From positions 1 to 38,467 of the forward strand of contig JAPKAI010000019.1 of the NCBI GenBank assembly GCA_028825335.1: a stretch of 38,467 nt of DNA, in the 5' to 3' direction. The notes under the pieces are model-generated. The model was not told the origin of the DNA and ran no database searches. It was given only the letters and a program-made list of their open reading frames with translations. This stretch comes from Gammaproteobacteria bacterium. GTDB lineage: Bacteria; Pseudomonadota; Gammaproteobacteria; Pseudomonadales; Pseudohongiellaceae. Positions within the stretch are counted from its first letter, which is position 1. Every line of letters begins with the position of its first letter. Shown here one piece after another: positions 24,612-33,052 of the stretch. A program made the translations under genes and the position numbers.

Positions 24612-26000
24612 TTATAATTTTTGTAACTGTGCCTCTGGCCTAGTTGCTTCTCTGGCAGCGTCCTTGTCGCCCATAATGCGGGTAGTGATCATTCCTGTTG
24701 TCATCGCTCCGTTCACATTCAAAGCAGTACGCGCCATATCGATCAAAGGCTCAATTGAAATTAACAGTGCGGCAATCATCACTGGAAATCCCATCGCGGG
24801 CAAGACGACTAATGCAGCATTGGTCGCGCCACCGCCGACGCCTGCTATACCGAATGAACCGATCGCGATAATTACTAGCAGGCTAACTATGAAATTGAGA
24901 TCGATCTCTACACCCATCGTAGGCGCGACCATTACCGCGAGCATCGCTGGGTAGATTCCCGCGCAGCCGTTCTGCCCTATCGTCGAACCGAACGAAGCGG
25001 CGATGTTGGCAATCGGTGCGGGCACATTGAGTTCTTCTATCTGTGCGCGAATCGTCAAGGGAATGGTTGCCGCGGAACTGCGCGTGACGAATGCAAAAGT
25101 GAGAACCGGCCACACTTTTTGGAAATAGGTTTTAATGTTAGCGCCTAAGCCAATTATGATCACAGCGTGTACCGTGAACATGAGGGCGATAGCTACATAA
25201 GATGCGATCACAAAGCTGATCAAGTTCATGATGGCGTTGCCATCGGATGTCGCTATCACGCGAGTCATCAACGCCAGAACGCCGTACGGCGTTAGCGCCA
25301 TAACAATCTTAACGAGGCGCATGATTATCGCCTGCAGTGTGTCGACTGCATTACGGATGCGCGACCCTTGCTCAGCGTTGTCTTCCGCCACCAACAACGC
25401 GGCTACACCAAAAATCAAACCGAAAACCACAACACCAATAATAGACATGCTGCGCTGTCCAGCAAGGTCCGAGAAAATATTGGTAGGAACGAAACTAACG
25501 AGGGTTTCGGCAAGACTCAGGTCGGCAACGCTACCCTGCCTTGCTTGCAATACTTCTGCGCGCGCCAACTCTGTGGCACCACCGACTAGATCGTCCGCAT
25601 TCAATTGGAACACGGTAGCCATCATGATGCCGATAAGCGCGGCGATTACCGTGGTTACGATCAACGTTCCGACCACCGTGCCGCCAATCTTGCCTAGCGA
25701 CTTAATCTCTTCCACCTTTACGACGGCAGCTATCATGGTGATTAGAATTAGTGGCATGATCATCATGCGCAGCAAGGCGACGTAACCGTTCGCGATTACA
25801 TTTGTCCACTCTAGCGTAGCATCCATGACTACAGGGTTCACAGCAAACGCAAACTGCAGATACAGCCCGAACACAGTGCCGCCAACGAGGCCCATGAAAA
25901 CACGGCGGGAAAGCGTAAACGCTTCATTCTTAGAGAACTGGTAAAGCAGGCTCACTAAGGCCGTAAAGAGAATCAGGTTTATTATCGCGATAATGGGCAT
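24612..26000 (-). CDS. tcyP: TcyP-like cystine/dicarboxylate symporter
   Basis: About 462 residues, eight or more membrane segments. It aligns in order with E. coli TcyP (YdjN, 463 residues), the L-cystine:proton/sodium symporter of the DAACS family: GYVALLRMMIMPLI, DTLQAIIMRLVKIVMALTPY, FAFVTRSSAATIPL, GQNGCAGIYPAMLAVMVAPT and SIEPLIDMARTALNVNGAM. I start at 26000 (MPIIAIINLIL), which has AGGAG eight bases upstream; the open frame nine codons longer is not needed. It is 32 bp downstream of the cytochrome c gene and 39 bp upstream of ridA. Within this operon its cargo could be an amino acid or keto acid rather than cystine. Confidence 0.88.
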   Translation of the reverse strand: MPIIAIINLILFTALVSLLYQFSKNEAFTLSRRVFMGLVGGTVFGLYLQFAFAVNPVVMDATLEWTNVIANGYVALLRMMIMPLILITMIAAVVKVEEIKSLGKIGGTVVGTLIVTTVIAALIGIMMATVFQLNADDLVGGATELARAEVLQARQGSVADLSLAETLVSFVPTNIFSDLAGQRSMSIIGVVVFGLIFGVAALLVAEDNAEQGSRIRNAVDTLQAIIMRLVKIVMALTPYGVLALMTRVIATSDGNAIMNLISFVIASYVAIALMFTVHAVIIIGLGANIKTYFQKVWPVLTFAFVTRSSAATIPLTIRAQIEELNVPAPIANIAASFGSTIGQNGCAGIYPAMLAVMVAPTMGVEIDLNFIVSLLVIIAIGSFGIAGVGGGATNAALVVLPAMGFPVMIAALLISIEPLIDMARTALNVNGAMTTGMITTRIMGDKDAAREATRPEAQLQKL

Positions 26001-26008
26001 TTGCGCAG

Positions 26009-26013
26009 CTCCT
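26009..26013 (-). promoter_or_regulatory. Ribosome-binding site of tcyP
   Basis: AGGAG on the minus strand, eight bases before ATG 26000. It decides against the upstream in-frame start at 26027. Confidence 0.7.
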
Positions 26014-26032
26014 GTTGATGGCAGCACCTAGT

Positions 26033-26653
26033 CTAACGGGAAAGCAAGTTGATGTAACTCACTACATTGAGTATGCCAGCCTCATTGCGCAGGGTGCTCA
26101 CCATGGTGCGCATCTGTGCCCCATATGTATCATCCGGGTGCGCACCTCTGTACCCGGCTAGGAAGTTCTTCAGCTGAGTGACGAGATACCAGTCATTCTG
26201 TCCCGCCAAGGCGGGTGCGCCAAGGCTCTGATTGCCCGTCGCGTTTGCTCCATGACAGACCGCACAACCACCATACAAGCCTCGGCCGCGCAGTGGATCA
26301 CCGCCCTTTATTGTTGCCTCCGCCGGTATGTAATCCCAGCTGGATATCCAGTCGATGATGTCATCGATCGATTCATCGGTCAGTTTCGTCGCCATGGGAC
26401 GCATAGCGGTACCTTCTCTATCTTCAGCGTGAACACCACGGATATCGGCGCGGAAATTTTCCAATTGTCGCCTCAGGTACCAAGGTTCCATGCCAGCAAG
26501 TCGAGGAGCCTGCACGCCTTCGTTGCCGCGGCCGTCTGTGCCATGACAAGTTGTGCAATAGCGATCGTCGAATGGTTCGCGCTCCGATTCAGCCGCGCTG
26601 GTGCCTCCAATACAAACCATGCAAAGACTAAATACCAGAAAGGTCTTCAACAT
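26033..26653 (-). CDS. Diheme c-type cytochrome (c4-like)
   Basis: 206 residues from ATG 26653, with GGAG nine bases upstream. A signal peptide (about 1-20, CIGGTSAAE) leads into two similar cytochrome c domains: CTTCH at 33-37 and CAVCH at 130-134. Each is followed by a repeat PRLAGMEPWYLRRQLENFRADIRG / PALAGQNDWYLVTQLKNFLAGYRG type block, typical of cytochrome c4, with downstream Met residues (AMRPM, AQMRTM) as axial ligands. It is a periplasmic electron carrier. It follows the FAD oxidase after 82 bp and precedes tcyP by 32 bp, so it is a good candidate acceptor for electrons from that oxidase. Confidence 0.88.
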   Translation of the reverse strand: MLKTFLVFSLCMVCIGGTSAAESEREPFDDRYCTTCHGTDGRGNEGVQAPRLAGMEPWYLRRQLENFRADIRGVHAEDREGTAMRPMATKLTDESIDDIIDWISSWDYIPAEATIKGGDPLRGRGLYGGCAVCHGANATGNQSLGAPALAGQNDWYLVTQLKNFLAGYRGAHPDDTYGAQMRTMVSTLRNEAGILNVVSYINLLSR

Positions 26654-26735
26654 ATTCTTATTTCTCCAAATCTTGGAATAACTCACTCAATCAATATTGA
26701 CGAGCCTTGCGGTCAAGCATCTGAATCTTGAATAA

Positions 26736-28304
26736 CTACGCTTGCAACCGCTGATCAAAATCAGCCAACGCCCACTGCGCCGACATCACCGCACTCTCTT
26801 GCCATGCTGAGTGCATGCTCACCTGGTCACCGATCATATAGTGGCGACCGTTAACTGGCTGCTGTAGCACGCGGTACAACTCTTCTTCCTCATGGGTCCA
26901 ACCGTCACTATCACGCTGCCAACGCGCAGAACAGCCAAGCATGTGATTCATGCGATGCCAGGCGATAGTGATGGGTTTCTCAACCTGGTTACGGTAGTTA
27001 GGGTGAATCTTCTCACCATCAGTTAGGTGAGCCTCGATACGCTGTTCTTGGGTCATCGCGGTGTGTAGCTTGCCGTCGATATAGTCGTAGGCCCCAAGTA
27101 TTATACCCTTTTGTTTGTGCATGCCAGCACTCGGATACCAGATCTGTTTACTCGGATTACTCATCCAGCTGATACCGCCGTAGATATCTTCTTTTTCCCA
27201 GAAACGTTCCTTCGCTTGAAAGGCAGACTTGTACGCTGTTCCACGACGAATATACTTCAGCGCATCCACATATTGCGTTGGGAAATTGTTGGTGATACCA
27301 GTCATTATATGGCTCGGTATGCAATTGAAGCAGAAATCAGCCTGTAGTAAATGATGCGTGCCATCCTGATCGTAAGCGATGTCGATTCCGTCATCTTTGA
27401 CTTCGACAGCATTCACCATCGAACGATAATGAATTTGATGACCTACATGATTGGTGAAGCCTTCAATGATCTTGTCCATGCCGCCCACGGCTTGAAACAG
27501 CATAGGCCCGGTATCGCCCTCGCTGGCATTCAAGAACCGGCTCCCCATCTGCGTTTTCAAAAGCTCGCTCATGGCAATGATATCTTTCTGAACACCGTGC
27601 TCTAGGAATCCACCAGAGGCATAGCCTGCACGTAAACTCCCCTTATAGAGATTGTCCTCGTTTAGGTCCCCGAAAGAGCGAATCAAGCTCATCAGGGTTT
27701 CCGCTTCTGAGTCGGTAAATGGCTGGTCCATTTCTCCAGCAGAGAGCGACTTCGCCAATAATTCCGCCAGAAATCCCCGCGTATGAGTTGTGTAGTCGAT
27801 ATTGCGAATCGGCTTCCCACCATTCAGCGCCGGATCTTGCATAAAGGAGGTCTTGTTCTCGTTGATGAATACTTCGAGATCGATCTCCAGTTCTTTGCAG
27901 TAGGCCAGCAGGTTTCTGTGAGTACTTGGAATGCGCGCCGCACCGGCATTGAAGTACATGTGCGGCTCGTCATCGAATTCACAATATTGGCGGTTGCCAA
28001 TTTCATCGATTAAGTCACCGTGGCGTACTGTGAAAACTCTGCCGCCTGGCCGATGCGAGGATTCCAATATCGTGCATTCGTAGCCAACCTTGCTGAGTTC
28101 ATAGGCAACGGTGAGACCCGACAGACCTGCACCTAGGATAGCAACTTTACGTTTCGCCGGATTAGCTGCACGCAGGTCCAAGGTGGCTGCCTGCGCTGTA
28201 TGCGGAAGCAGACCCAGTGCCGAACCAGCTTTAAGCGCTGCCGCGGTCCCGCCGGCGGCACCCAATAAATTTAGAAACTCTCTACGTGTAACTTGTTTGG
28301 ACAC
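26736..28304 (-). CDS. Tat-exported flavin amine/L-amino-acid oxidase
   Basis: About 522 residues from GTG 28304. A twin-arginine signal (RREFLNLLGAAGG at 7-19, then LGLLPHTAQA) shows export in folded form with FAD. The GAGLSG dinucleotide loop is at 58-63 and the GGRV motif near 87-90. NAGAARIPSTHRNLL at about 119-133 parallels GPMRLPEKHR of snake L-amino-acid oxidase, in which that Arg binds the substrate carboxylate; here it is Arg124. The C-terminal GDQVSMHSAWQESAVMSAQ closes the FAD site. An L-amino acid or aromatic amine is the likely substrate. A longer start at 28337 is open, but GGAGG lies five bases before the GTG. It is first gene of the oxidase-cytochrome-tcyP-ridA operon. Confidence 0.87.
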   Translation of the reverse strand: MSKQVTRREFLNLLGAAGGTAAALKAGSALGLLPHTAQAATLDLRAANPAKRKVAILGAGLSGLTVAYELSKVGYECTILESSHRPGGRVFTVRHGDLIDEIGNRQYCEFDDEPHMYFNAGAARIPSTHRNLLAYCKELEIDLEVFINENKTSFMQDPALNGGKPIRNIDYTTHTRGFLAELLAKSLSAGEMDQPFTDSEAETLMSLIRSFGDLNEDNLYKGSLRAGYASGGFLEHGVQKDIIAMSELLKTQMGSRFLNASEGDTGPMLFQAVGGMDKIIEGFTNHVGHQIHYRSMVNAVEVKDDGIDIAYDQDGTHHLLQADFCFNCIPSHIMTGITNNFPTQYVDALKYIRRGTAYKSAFQAKERFWEKEDIYGGISWMSNPSKQIWYPSAGMHKQKGIILGAYDYIDGKLHTAMTQEQRIEAHLTDGEKIHPNYRNQVEKPITIAWHRMNHMLGCSARWQRDSDGWTHEEEELYRVLQQPVNGRHYMIGDQVSMHSAWQESAVMSAQWALADFDQRLQA

Positions 28305-28308
28305 GCCT

Positions 28309-28315
28309 ACCTCCA
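28309..28315 (-). promoter_or_regulatory. Shine-Dalgarno deciding a GTG start for the oxidase
   Basis: TGGAGGT on the minus strand, directly upstream of GTG 28304. It is the strongest ribosome-binding site near the gene and gives a protein starting right before the Tat motif (MSKQVTRREF). Confidence 0.75.
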
Positions 28316-29026
28316 GAGGTGGCATCGATCTGGGCATGCACTCGCTAGCTGCCAGATCAGGGTTAAAAAAATAAATAGTTTCGAAAATGCAGTGAATTCA
28401 TAAAATAAACGCCACTGCAGCTTAAATCAACGTACCATTTGAACTCGTGGATGAATAACGACACAAGTACACCTATTTCCAAAAGTCACTGCGGTACGCG
28501 CCGCGAGCGCACGAACACCCCGGAGTCTTTAATTCCAGGCCTTCCGCTCTATTATACGGCTGAACATTAGACACCAAAAGACTAATTAGCCACGCTTTCT
28601 CTGCAGTCGGATTATGGCTAATGCAATATTAGATAGTCCTGTCTGAAGCCTACTAAATTCATTCCATATGCCTTGGTAAAAACTGCTATCCTCGATGGAA
28701 TTCTTAATTATAATCGGCAAGCAGCTACTATAGAATTGGGGCCCCTGGGTTAGTAGATCGTGTCCAGATACTGAAATCCGTTAGCAATTCTGAATTCCTT
28801 ACACAGATTTGTGCTGCTTCTGCCCTAGTGTAGTAGTGCGGGAGGTAAATATAAGAGCCCTTGGAAAGACCGAGCCACATCGGGGTGCTAAGCTCTGTCG
28901 CGAGGAAGCACTAAGCTACCTCCAGATACAGCAAGCCTGCGAATAGTCTGCAGGCGAATTTTCAAAATTTTTAGTTCAAGCGACTAAAATGAAATACCCC
29001 TTAAATATCTAAAATCGGAACCTTTC
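28316..29026. other. Long AT-rich intergenic region without a recognisable gene
   Basis: This 0.7-kb gap separates the divergent oxidase operon and cupin gene. It is richer in A+T than the genes beside it and must contain both promoters. A 39-codon frame at 28451-28570 (+) and a roughly 50-codon frame on the minus strand near 28730-28885 resemble nothing I know. GCCTGC/GCAGGC at about 28935-28955 is a short hairpin. I see no tRNA, riboswitch or clear gene remnant. Confidence 0.5.
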
Positions 29027-29341
29027 ATGCCCTTATCTGACTACTACCCCGACCTAATCTGCAATCTCCCAAAGTTCAGCGGCCGATTCGATGCGAGGAA
29101 ATTGTCCGCTGAGAACTGTGACGTACTATTTGCTACCTACCCTGCCGGCACCCTCATCGAATCGCACCGGCACGACACAGACAATGTTGGCGTGATTACT
29201 AAGGGAGAACTGCTGCTAACTGTGGACGACGCAACGACAAACGTCTCAACTGGCCAGTGGTACCACGTTCCAGCTAACAAAGAACACAGCGCCGAATTTC
29301 GAGAAGATACCTGCGAGATTGAATTCTGGTTCACTGAATAA
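29027..29341 (+). CDS. Small single-domain cupin protein
   Basis: 104 residues. It has the cupin metal motif in relaxed form: PAGTLIESHRHDTDNVGVITKGEL gives two His (HRH) and a downstream acidic site, and the second motif WYHVPANKEHSAEF gives a further His. The protein folds as one small beta barrel; no signal peptide is present, so it is cytoplasmic. GGAA precedes ATG 29027. Such proteins bind a metal and act as isomerases, dioxygenases or sensors; the substrate cannot be told. It is monocistronic and convergent with the next gene. Confidence 0.8.
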   Translation: MPLSDYYPDLICNLPKFSGRFDARKLSAENCDVLFATYPAGTLIESHRHDTDNVGVITKGELLLTVDDATTNVSTGQWYHVPANKEHSAEFREDTCEIEFWFTE

Positions 29342-29402
29342 TAAGCCTGCTTTTTTAACTCTGGAGCGAGCCGGCAACTCGCTCACTCGCTAAGCGTTGA
29401 TG

Positions 29403-30311
29403 TCATGGATTAAGAAGTGCAGTAAGCGCAGAAGGCAGAGTCGGGTACTCCAACTGAATACCAAGATCGGCTAGCTTATGTGAAGTAACTCGCGAGCTGC
29501 CCAGCAGCAGCGCCTCCCCCATTTCGCCGAAAAGCAACTTCACCATAAAGCCTGGCAACGGCATAAAGTGGGGCCTATGCAGGGATTGCCCAAGATATTC
29601 GCTGAAATCTAGATTGCTAATAGGTTGCTGGGCAACGAGATTGATCGGGCCACTTTCGGGATTATTACTAATTAGATTGTGGATAATTTGCATAACGTCA
29701 GCGATGCTAATCCAGCTCATACCCTGTAGCCCACTCCCAACGCGCCCGCCTAAGCCCAGCTTAAAGGGCAGCAGTAGCTTCTTAAGCACACCACCGCGTG
29801 GGCTTAACACGATCCCGAATCTAAGATGAATAGTATTGATGCCAGCTACCTCAGCGGGCGCCGTTGCTTCTTCCCAAGCCAGCGCTACTTCTGCCAAAAA
29901 ATCGCTGCCTACGGGACTGTTTTCATCGACGCTGAATTCGCCAGTTTGACCGTAAAAACCAATCGCCGATGCCGAAAGAAAGCTTCGAGGTTTGTTATCT
30001 GACTCGGCCAGTGCTGTAGCCAAAGCATGTGTCAATCGCTGCCTGCTATCTAGAATTTCGCGCTTCCTACCCTCGCTCCAGCGCTTGTCGGCAATACTGG
30101 GGCCCGCCAAGTTTATAACCGCTAATAGCGGAATTGACGGATCCATATGCACTCGGCCGGCAGCTGCATCAAAGTAGAACAGTGCGTCGCTGGAATGGCG
30201 ACTTAGTTGATGGACCGCGAAGCCACATTTTGAGAGGTGCTCAACCAGCGCACTACCTATCATTCCCGAGGCACCGGTAATCAGTATGTTATTGCTTTGG
30301 GTTTGCGACAT
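29403..30311 (-). CDS. TIGR01777-family NAD-dependent epimerase-like protein (YfcH type)
   Basis: 302 residues. An N-terminal Rossmann loop ILITGASGMIGSALVEHL (NAD(P) binding) is followed by INLAGPSIADKRWSEGRKREILDSR, the characteristic block of the TIGR01777 family, then SASAIGFYG (SDR-like catalytic region), LRFGIVLSPRGGVLKKLL and WISIADV. The C-terminal DUF1731 part ends in LADLGIQLEYPTLPSAL. E. coli YfcH and human SDR39U1 belong here; their reaction is not known. Length is normal (about 300). GGAA lies upstream of ATG 30311. It is divergent from the SDR gene. Confidence 0.9.
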   Translation of the reverse strand: MSQTQSNNILITGASGMIGSALVEHLSKCGFAVHQLSRHSSDALFYFDAAAGRVHMDPSIPLLAVINLAGPSIADKRWSEGRKREILDSRQRLTHALATALAESDNKPRSFLSASAIGFYGQTGEFSVDENSPVGSDFLAEVALAWEEATAPAEVAGINTIHLRFGIVLSPRGGVLKKLLLPFKLGLGGRVGSGLQGMSWISIADVMQIIHNLISNNPESGPINLVAQQPISNLDFSEYLGQSLHRPHFMPLPGFMVKLLFGEMGEALLLGSSRVTSHKLADLGIQLEYPTLPSALTALLNP

Positions 30312-30565
30312 GGAGTTATTTCCTACTTTTTATCTAATAACTTGAGGTTACGCTTGTATGTACCATCAAGATCACCCGGCTCTCCTAAGACACGCAGTAT
30401 GTTCATTTACGTTCACCACCGCTAAAAGCTATTGCTCAATTTTACCGGTTCGGTATAGATGCAAAAAAACTGAATAGAGGTAACGGGCGTATTATTGTCT
30501 TTCCTCCTCTAAAAAGCATCTAGATGGAAATAGCCCAATTTATTATCCACGAAACAGGAAATATA

Positions 30566-31294
30566 ATGACAAGAGCGATCGTAGTAGGAGCCAATAGCAG
30601 TATTGCCCAGTCTGTTATCGAGCAGCTATTGAGTGGTCAAGTGGTCGAGCAGGTTACCGCGATAAGCAGAGATACAAACTCGCAACTACAAGAAAAATTT
30701 GGTTCCAGCCTGCGGTGGGTATGCTGCGACTACTCTGAAGAAGCGATGAAAGAAGTGTGCGTCAATCTACGCTCCCCAGAGAACGACTTTTCTCACGTTT
30801 TCATTTGCAATGGCCTCCTGCACACAGAACAGATAGCACCCGAGAAACGTCTCGAGGATATCAACACAGAAAAGCTCCAGACGGTCTTCCACGCCAATAC
30901 CATTGTTCCGATGCTCTGGCTCGCCAACCTCGCTCCGCTACTTAGAAGTAAGATCGATTGCACGGTCGCCGTATTCAGTGCGCGTGTCGGCAGTATCGAA
31001 GATAATCGATCTGGTGGTTGGTATGCCTATCGAGCGTCTAAGTCGGCATTAAATATGCTCATAAAGACGGCTAGCATCGAATACCGGCGCCGCGCTCCCA
31101 ATGTAAAGCTGATTGCGTTTCATCCTGGAACTACAGACACGCAACTCTCAAAGCCTTTTCAATCGAATGTACCAGAAGGAAAGTTATTCACGCCGAATTT
31201 TGTTGCGAGTTCCTTGGTTGGAATTATGGAAAACCTAGATAGAGAAAGCGGTGCAGAGTTTCTAGACTGGGCGGGGACGCCTATAACTTGGTAA
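30566..31294 (+). CDS. Short-chain dehydrogenase/reductase (C-factor-like)
   Basis: 242 residues from ATG 30566; AGGAAATATA stands directly before it, so the in-frame ATG at 30524 is not the start. The cofactor loop is MTRAIVVGANSSIAQSV, a G-(A/N)-x-S-x-I variant of the SDR glycine motif. The catalytic triad region shows Ser138 in VAVFSARVGSI and Tyr155-xxx-Lys159 in YAYRASKSALN. HPGTTDTQLSKPF near the C terminus is typical of C-factor/CsgA-type SDRs. The substrate is unknown. It is cytoplasmic and monocistronic, divergent from the TIGR01777 gene. Confidence 0.87.
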   Translation: MTRAIVVGANSSIAQSVIEQLLSGQVVEQVTAISRDTNSQLQEKFGSSLRWVCCDYSEEAMKEVCVNLRSPENDFSHVFICNGLLHTEQIAPEKRLEDINTEKLQTVFHANTIVPMLWLANLAPLLRSKIDCTVAVFSARVGSIEDNRSGGWYAYRASKSALNMLIKTASIEYRRRAPNVKLIAFHPGTTDTQLSKPFQSNVPEGKLFTPNFVASSLVGIMENLDRESGAEFLDWAGTPITW

Positions 31295-31386
31295 CGGAAA
31301 GCCTAAGATTGAGACATTACCCAGCACGACACGACAATGCTCAAACCAAGGAACTAATTTTTTAATGAAAAATAGCTTGAGTAAAC

Positions 31387-31872
31387 TTAAGGCGCCAAAC
31401 TCGATCTAGCTTGTGTGCCCCAGTGGCCATCTATCTTCGTAACTATGTATAACGATTCATAAGTGGCAAGCACCTCGTTGCTACTATTGAATCGCTGAAA
31501 AACCGTGGCAATATGAACCTTCGCCGATGAAACCAAAACCACGTCTCGCGTCAGCCAGTGAGAGTGATCCCACCCCGATGCAGGCAAAGATTCGAAGGCG
31601 AGGGTTTGCGCAAACTCTTCCGCACTGTCCCAGAAAGTTACCGTACCGCTGGCGAATCGAACATGTGGGTAGTTCAATGAAGCGGCCCATGCCTCAGGAT
31701 CTCGTGCGTTGAAGCCCAGCATGAATGCATCCATGGCTCCCATTGCCCCGGCAACTGCCTCTTCTTCCTCCGCGGAATTTTGTGCTACTGCACTGATGCT
31801 TAGAACACTGAGTGCAACTAAGACGCAGAATTGCTCAAAAAAACGGCTGGCAATACTGGAGAAATGATTCAC
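31387..31872 (-). CDS. Secreted NTF2/SnoaL-like protein
   Basis: 161 residues starting with GTG at 31872, preceded by AAGGTGG. A signal peptide (core CVLVALSVLSISAVA, cut near AVA-QN at residue 30) is followed by a single cone-shaped NTF2-like domain: AGAMGAMDAFMLGFNARDPEAWAASLNYPHVRF is the usual N-terminal helix and strand, and SNEVLATYESLYIVTKIDGHWGTQARSS the final strands. No catalytic residues are distinctive. Such exported proteins often bind small hydrophobic ligands; function unknown. No operon partner is evident. Confidence 0.72.
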   Translation of the reverse strand: MNHFSSIASRFFEQFCVLVALSVLSISAVAQNSAEEEEAVAGAMGAMDAFMLGFNARDPEAWAASLNYPHVRFASGTVTFWDSAEEFAQTLAFESLPASGWDHSHWLTRDVVLVSSAKVHIATVFQRFNSSNEVLATYESLYIVTKIDGHWGTQARSSLAP

Positions 31873-31988
31873 GGTGCCACCTTATATTCAATAGCAGTTA
31901 GTCCAGAATAGCAGAGATAGTAATTGAGGAAAAGACTGCCCATTTTCATTCAGTTCGGTCTAGTAAAGAGCAGTTCTTTACACCCATC

Positions 31989-32290
31989 CTAGGCAGTCAG
32001 ATGACCATCCTTCACCCATATCAAGGCCTCTTATCCAACATAGGGGTGTGCGTGCTCATGCGCGGGCCGCGTATCCAGATGGCTGTGGGATAACGCCCAT
32101 GCTCATCAATGAAATCACCACAGACGAAAAAAGTTTCTTCGTCACCCATATGTTCATGTATATGAAATTGTTCTCCCTTCGGCCAATGCACGAGGGCAAC
32201 TGATTCGGTTTCAAACTGATGTAGGGACAACTCTTTTAGAGTTCCCTGCCCTGTGGGCTGCGGGTCAACTAACACAATCGCCAAAGCTGA
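31989..32290 (-). pseudogene. Decayed ChrR-type cupin gene
   Basis: The frame reads ETESVALVHWPKGEQFHIHEH, GDEETFFVCGDFIDEHGRYP and IRGPRMSTHTP, the core of ChrR-like cupins (HxH, then E and H ligands, DEHG-YPAG pattern). It then shifts: in the original frame it ends LDKRP, but one added C in the CCCC run gives HTPYVG, a stop, then ALIWVKDGHLTA, the expected C terminus of the family. So at least one frameshift and one nonsense change are present. The 5' side has no ATG; the frame begins directly behind the yadH stop, with TTG or GTG as the only starts, and about 10-15 family residues seem to be missing. Confidence 0.6.
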
Positions 32291-33052
32291 TTAGCTGCGC
32301 AGCTTATAGCCGGTCTTAAATAGGTAGTAGACCACCCCAAGACATGCAAACATAAAAATAAGAATGCTCGTCAGGCTCAGCATCACACTGACCTCAGAGA
32401 TTTCGTAGAAACTCCAGCGTAGGCCACTCACCAGATACAATACCGGATTGAAATGAGAGATCGTCTGCCACGGCTGGGGCAGCATATCGATGGAATAGAA
32501 ACTCCCCCCCAGAAAAACTAGCGGCGTCACCACGAGCATCGGCACTACCGAGAGCTTCTCAAAGTTATCTGCCCAGATTCCCAGAATAAAACCGAAGAGG
32601 CTGAAGGATACTGCCGTAAGTAGGATGAAGACCATCATCATGATCGGGTGAGCAATCTGCAGATCTATGAAGAAACTTGCCGTGATCAGAATTATTATCC
32701 CTAGTATCACGGCCTTAGAGGCGGCGGCACCGACATAACCCAACACCACCTCGAGTGTGGATACTGGCGCGGACAGCATCTCATACACCGTACCAACGAA
32801 CTTCGGAAAATAGATGCCGAACGAGGCATTCGAGATGCTATGAGTCAGCAGGTTGAGCATGATCAACCCGGGCACGATGAATGCGCCATAGCTAATTCCG
32901 CTTACCTGATCGATTCTTGAGCCGATTGCCGCGCCGAAGACGATGAAGTACAGAGATGTGGTGATAACGGGTGCGACAATACTCTGCACCAAAGTGCGCT
33001 TGGTACGTGCCATCTCGAATTTGTAGATCGCCATAATGCCGTAGATATTCAT
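32291..33052 (-). CDS. yadH: ABC-2 transporter permease YadH
   Basis: 253 residues with six membrane segments. It is collinear with E. coli YadH (256 residues): an N-terminal [34 protein letters not shown], the [18 protein letters not shown] stretch, the [18 protein letters not shown] coupling-helix region, [19 protein letters not shown] and an end [10 protein letters not shown]. It forms the membrane channel for the YadG ATPase; the substrate of the YadGH exporter is not established. Its ATG overlaps the yadG stop by four bases (ATGA), so the two are coupled. A decayed cupin follows right after its stop. Confidence 0.92.
   Translation of the reverse strand: MNIYGIMAIYKFEMARTKRTLVQSIVAPVITTSLYFIVFGAAIGSRIDQVSGISYGAFIVPGLIMLNLLTHSISNASFGIYFPKFVGTVYEMLSAPVSTLEVVLGYVGAAASKAVILGIIILITASFFIDLQIAHPIMMMVFILLTAVSFSLFGFILGIWADNFEKLSVVPMLVVTPLVFLGGSFYSIDMLPQPWQTISHFNPVLYLVSGLRWSFYEISEVSVMLSLTSILIFMFACLGVVYYLFKTGYKLRS

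Noticed and set aside
25228-25785. 185-codon open frame antisense to tcyP
   Set aside because: It is a frame shadow of a strongly conserved membrane protein; composition (Thr/Ala/Ile-rich) and lack of any family motif speak against a gene.
28451-28570. 39-codon frame in the long intergenic region
   Set aside because: No ribosome-binding site, no signal peptide or known motif; could be chance.
29364-29384. Terminator hairpin GAGCGAG/CTCGCTC between convergent genes
   Set aside because: Only 7 bp of stem and no U-tract in either direction; too weak to call.
32021-32284. Intact 87-residue cupin gene
   Set aside because: It needs a TTG start, lacks the family's C terminus, and that C terminus is found downstream in another frame, so a pseudogene fits better.
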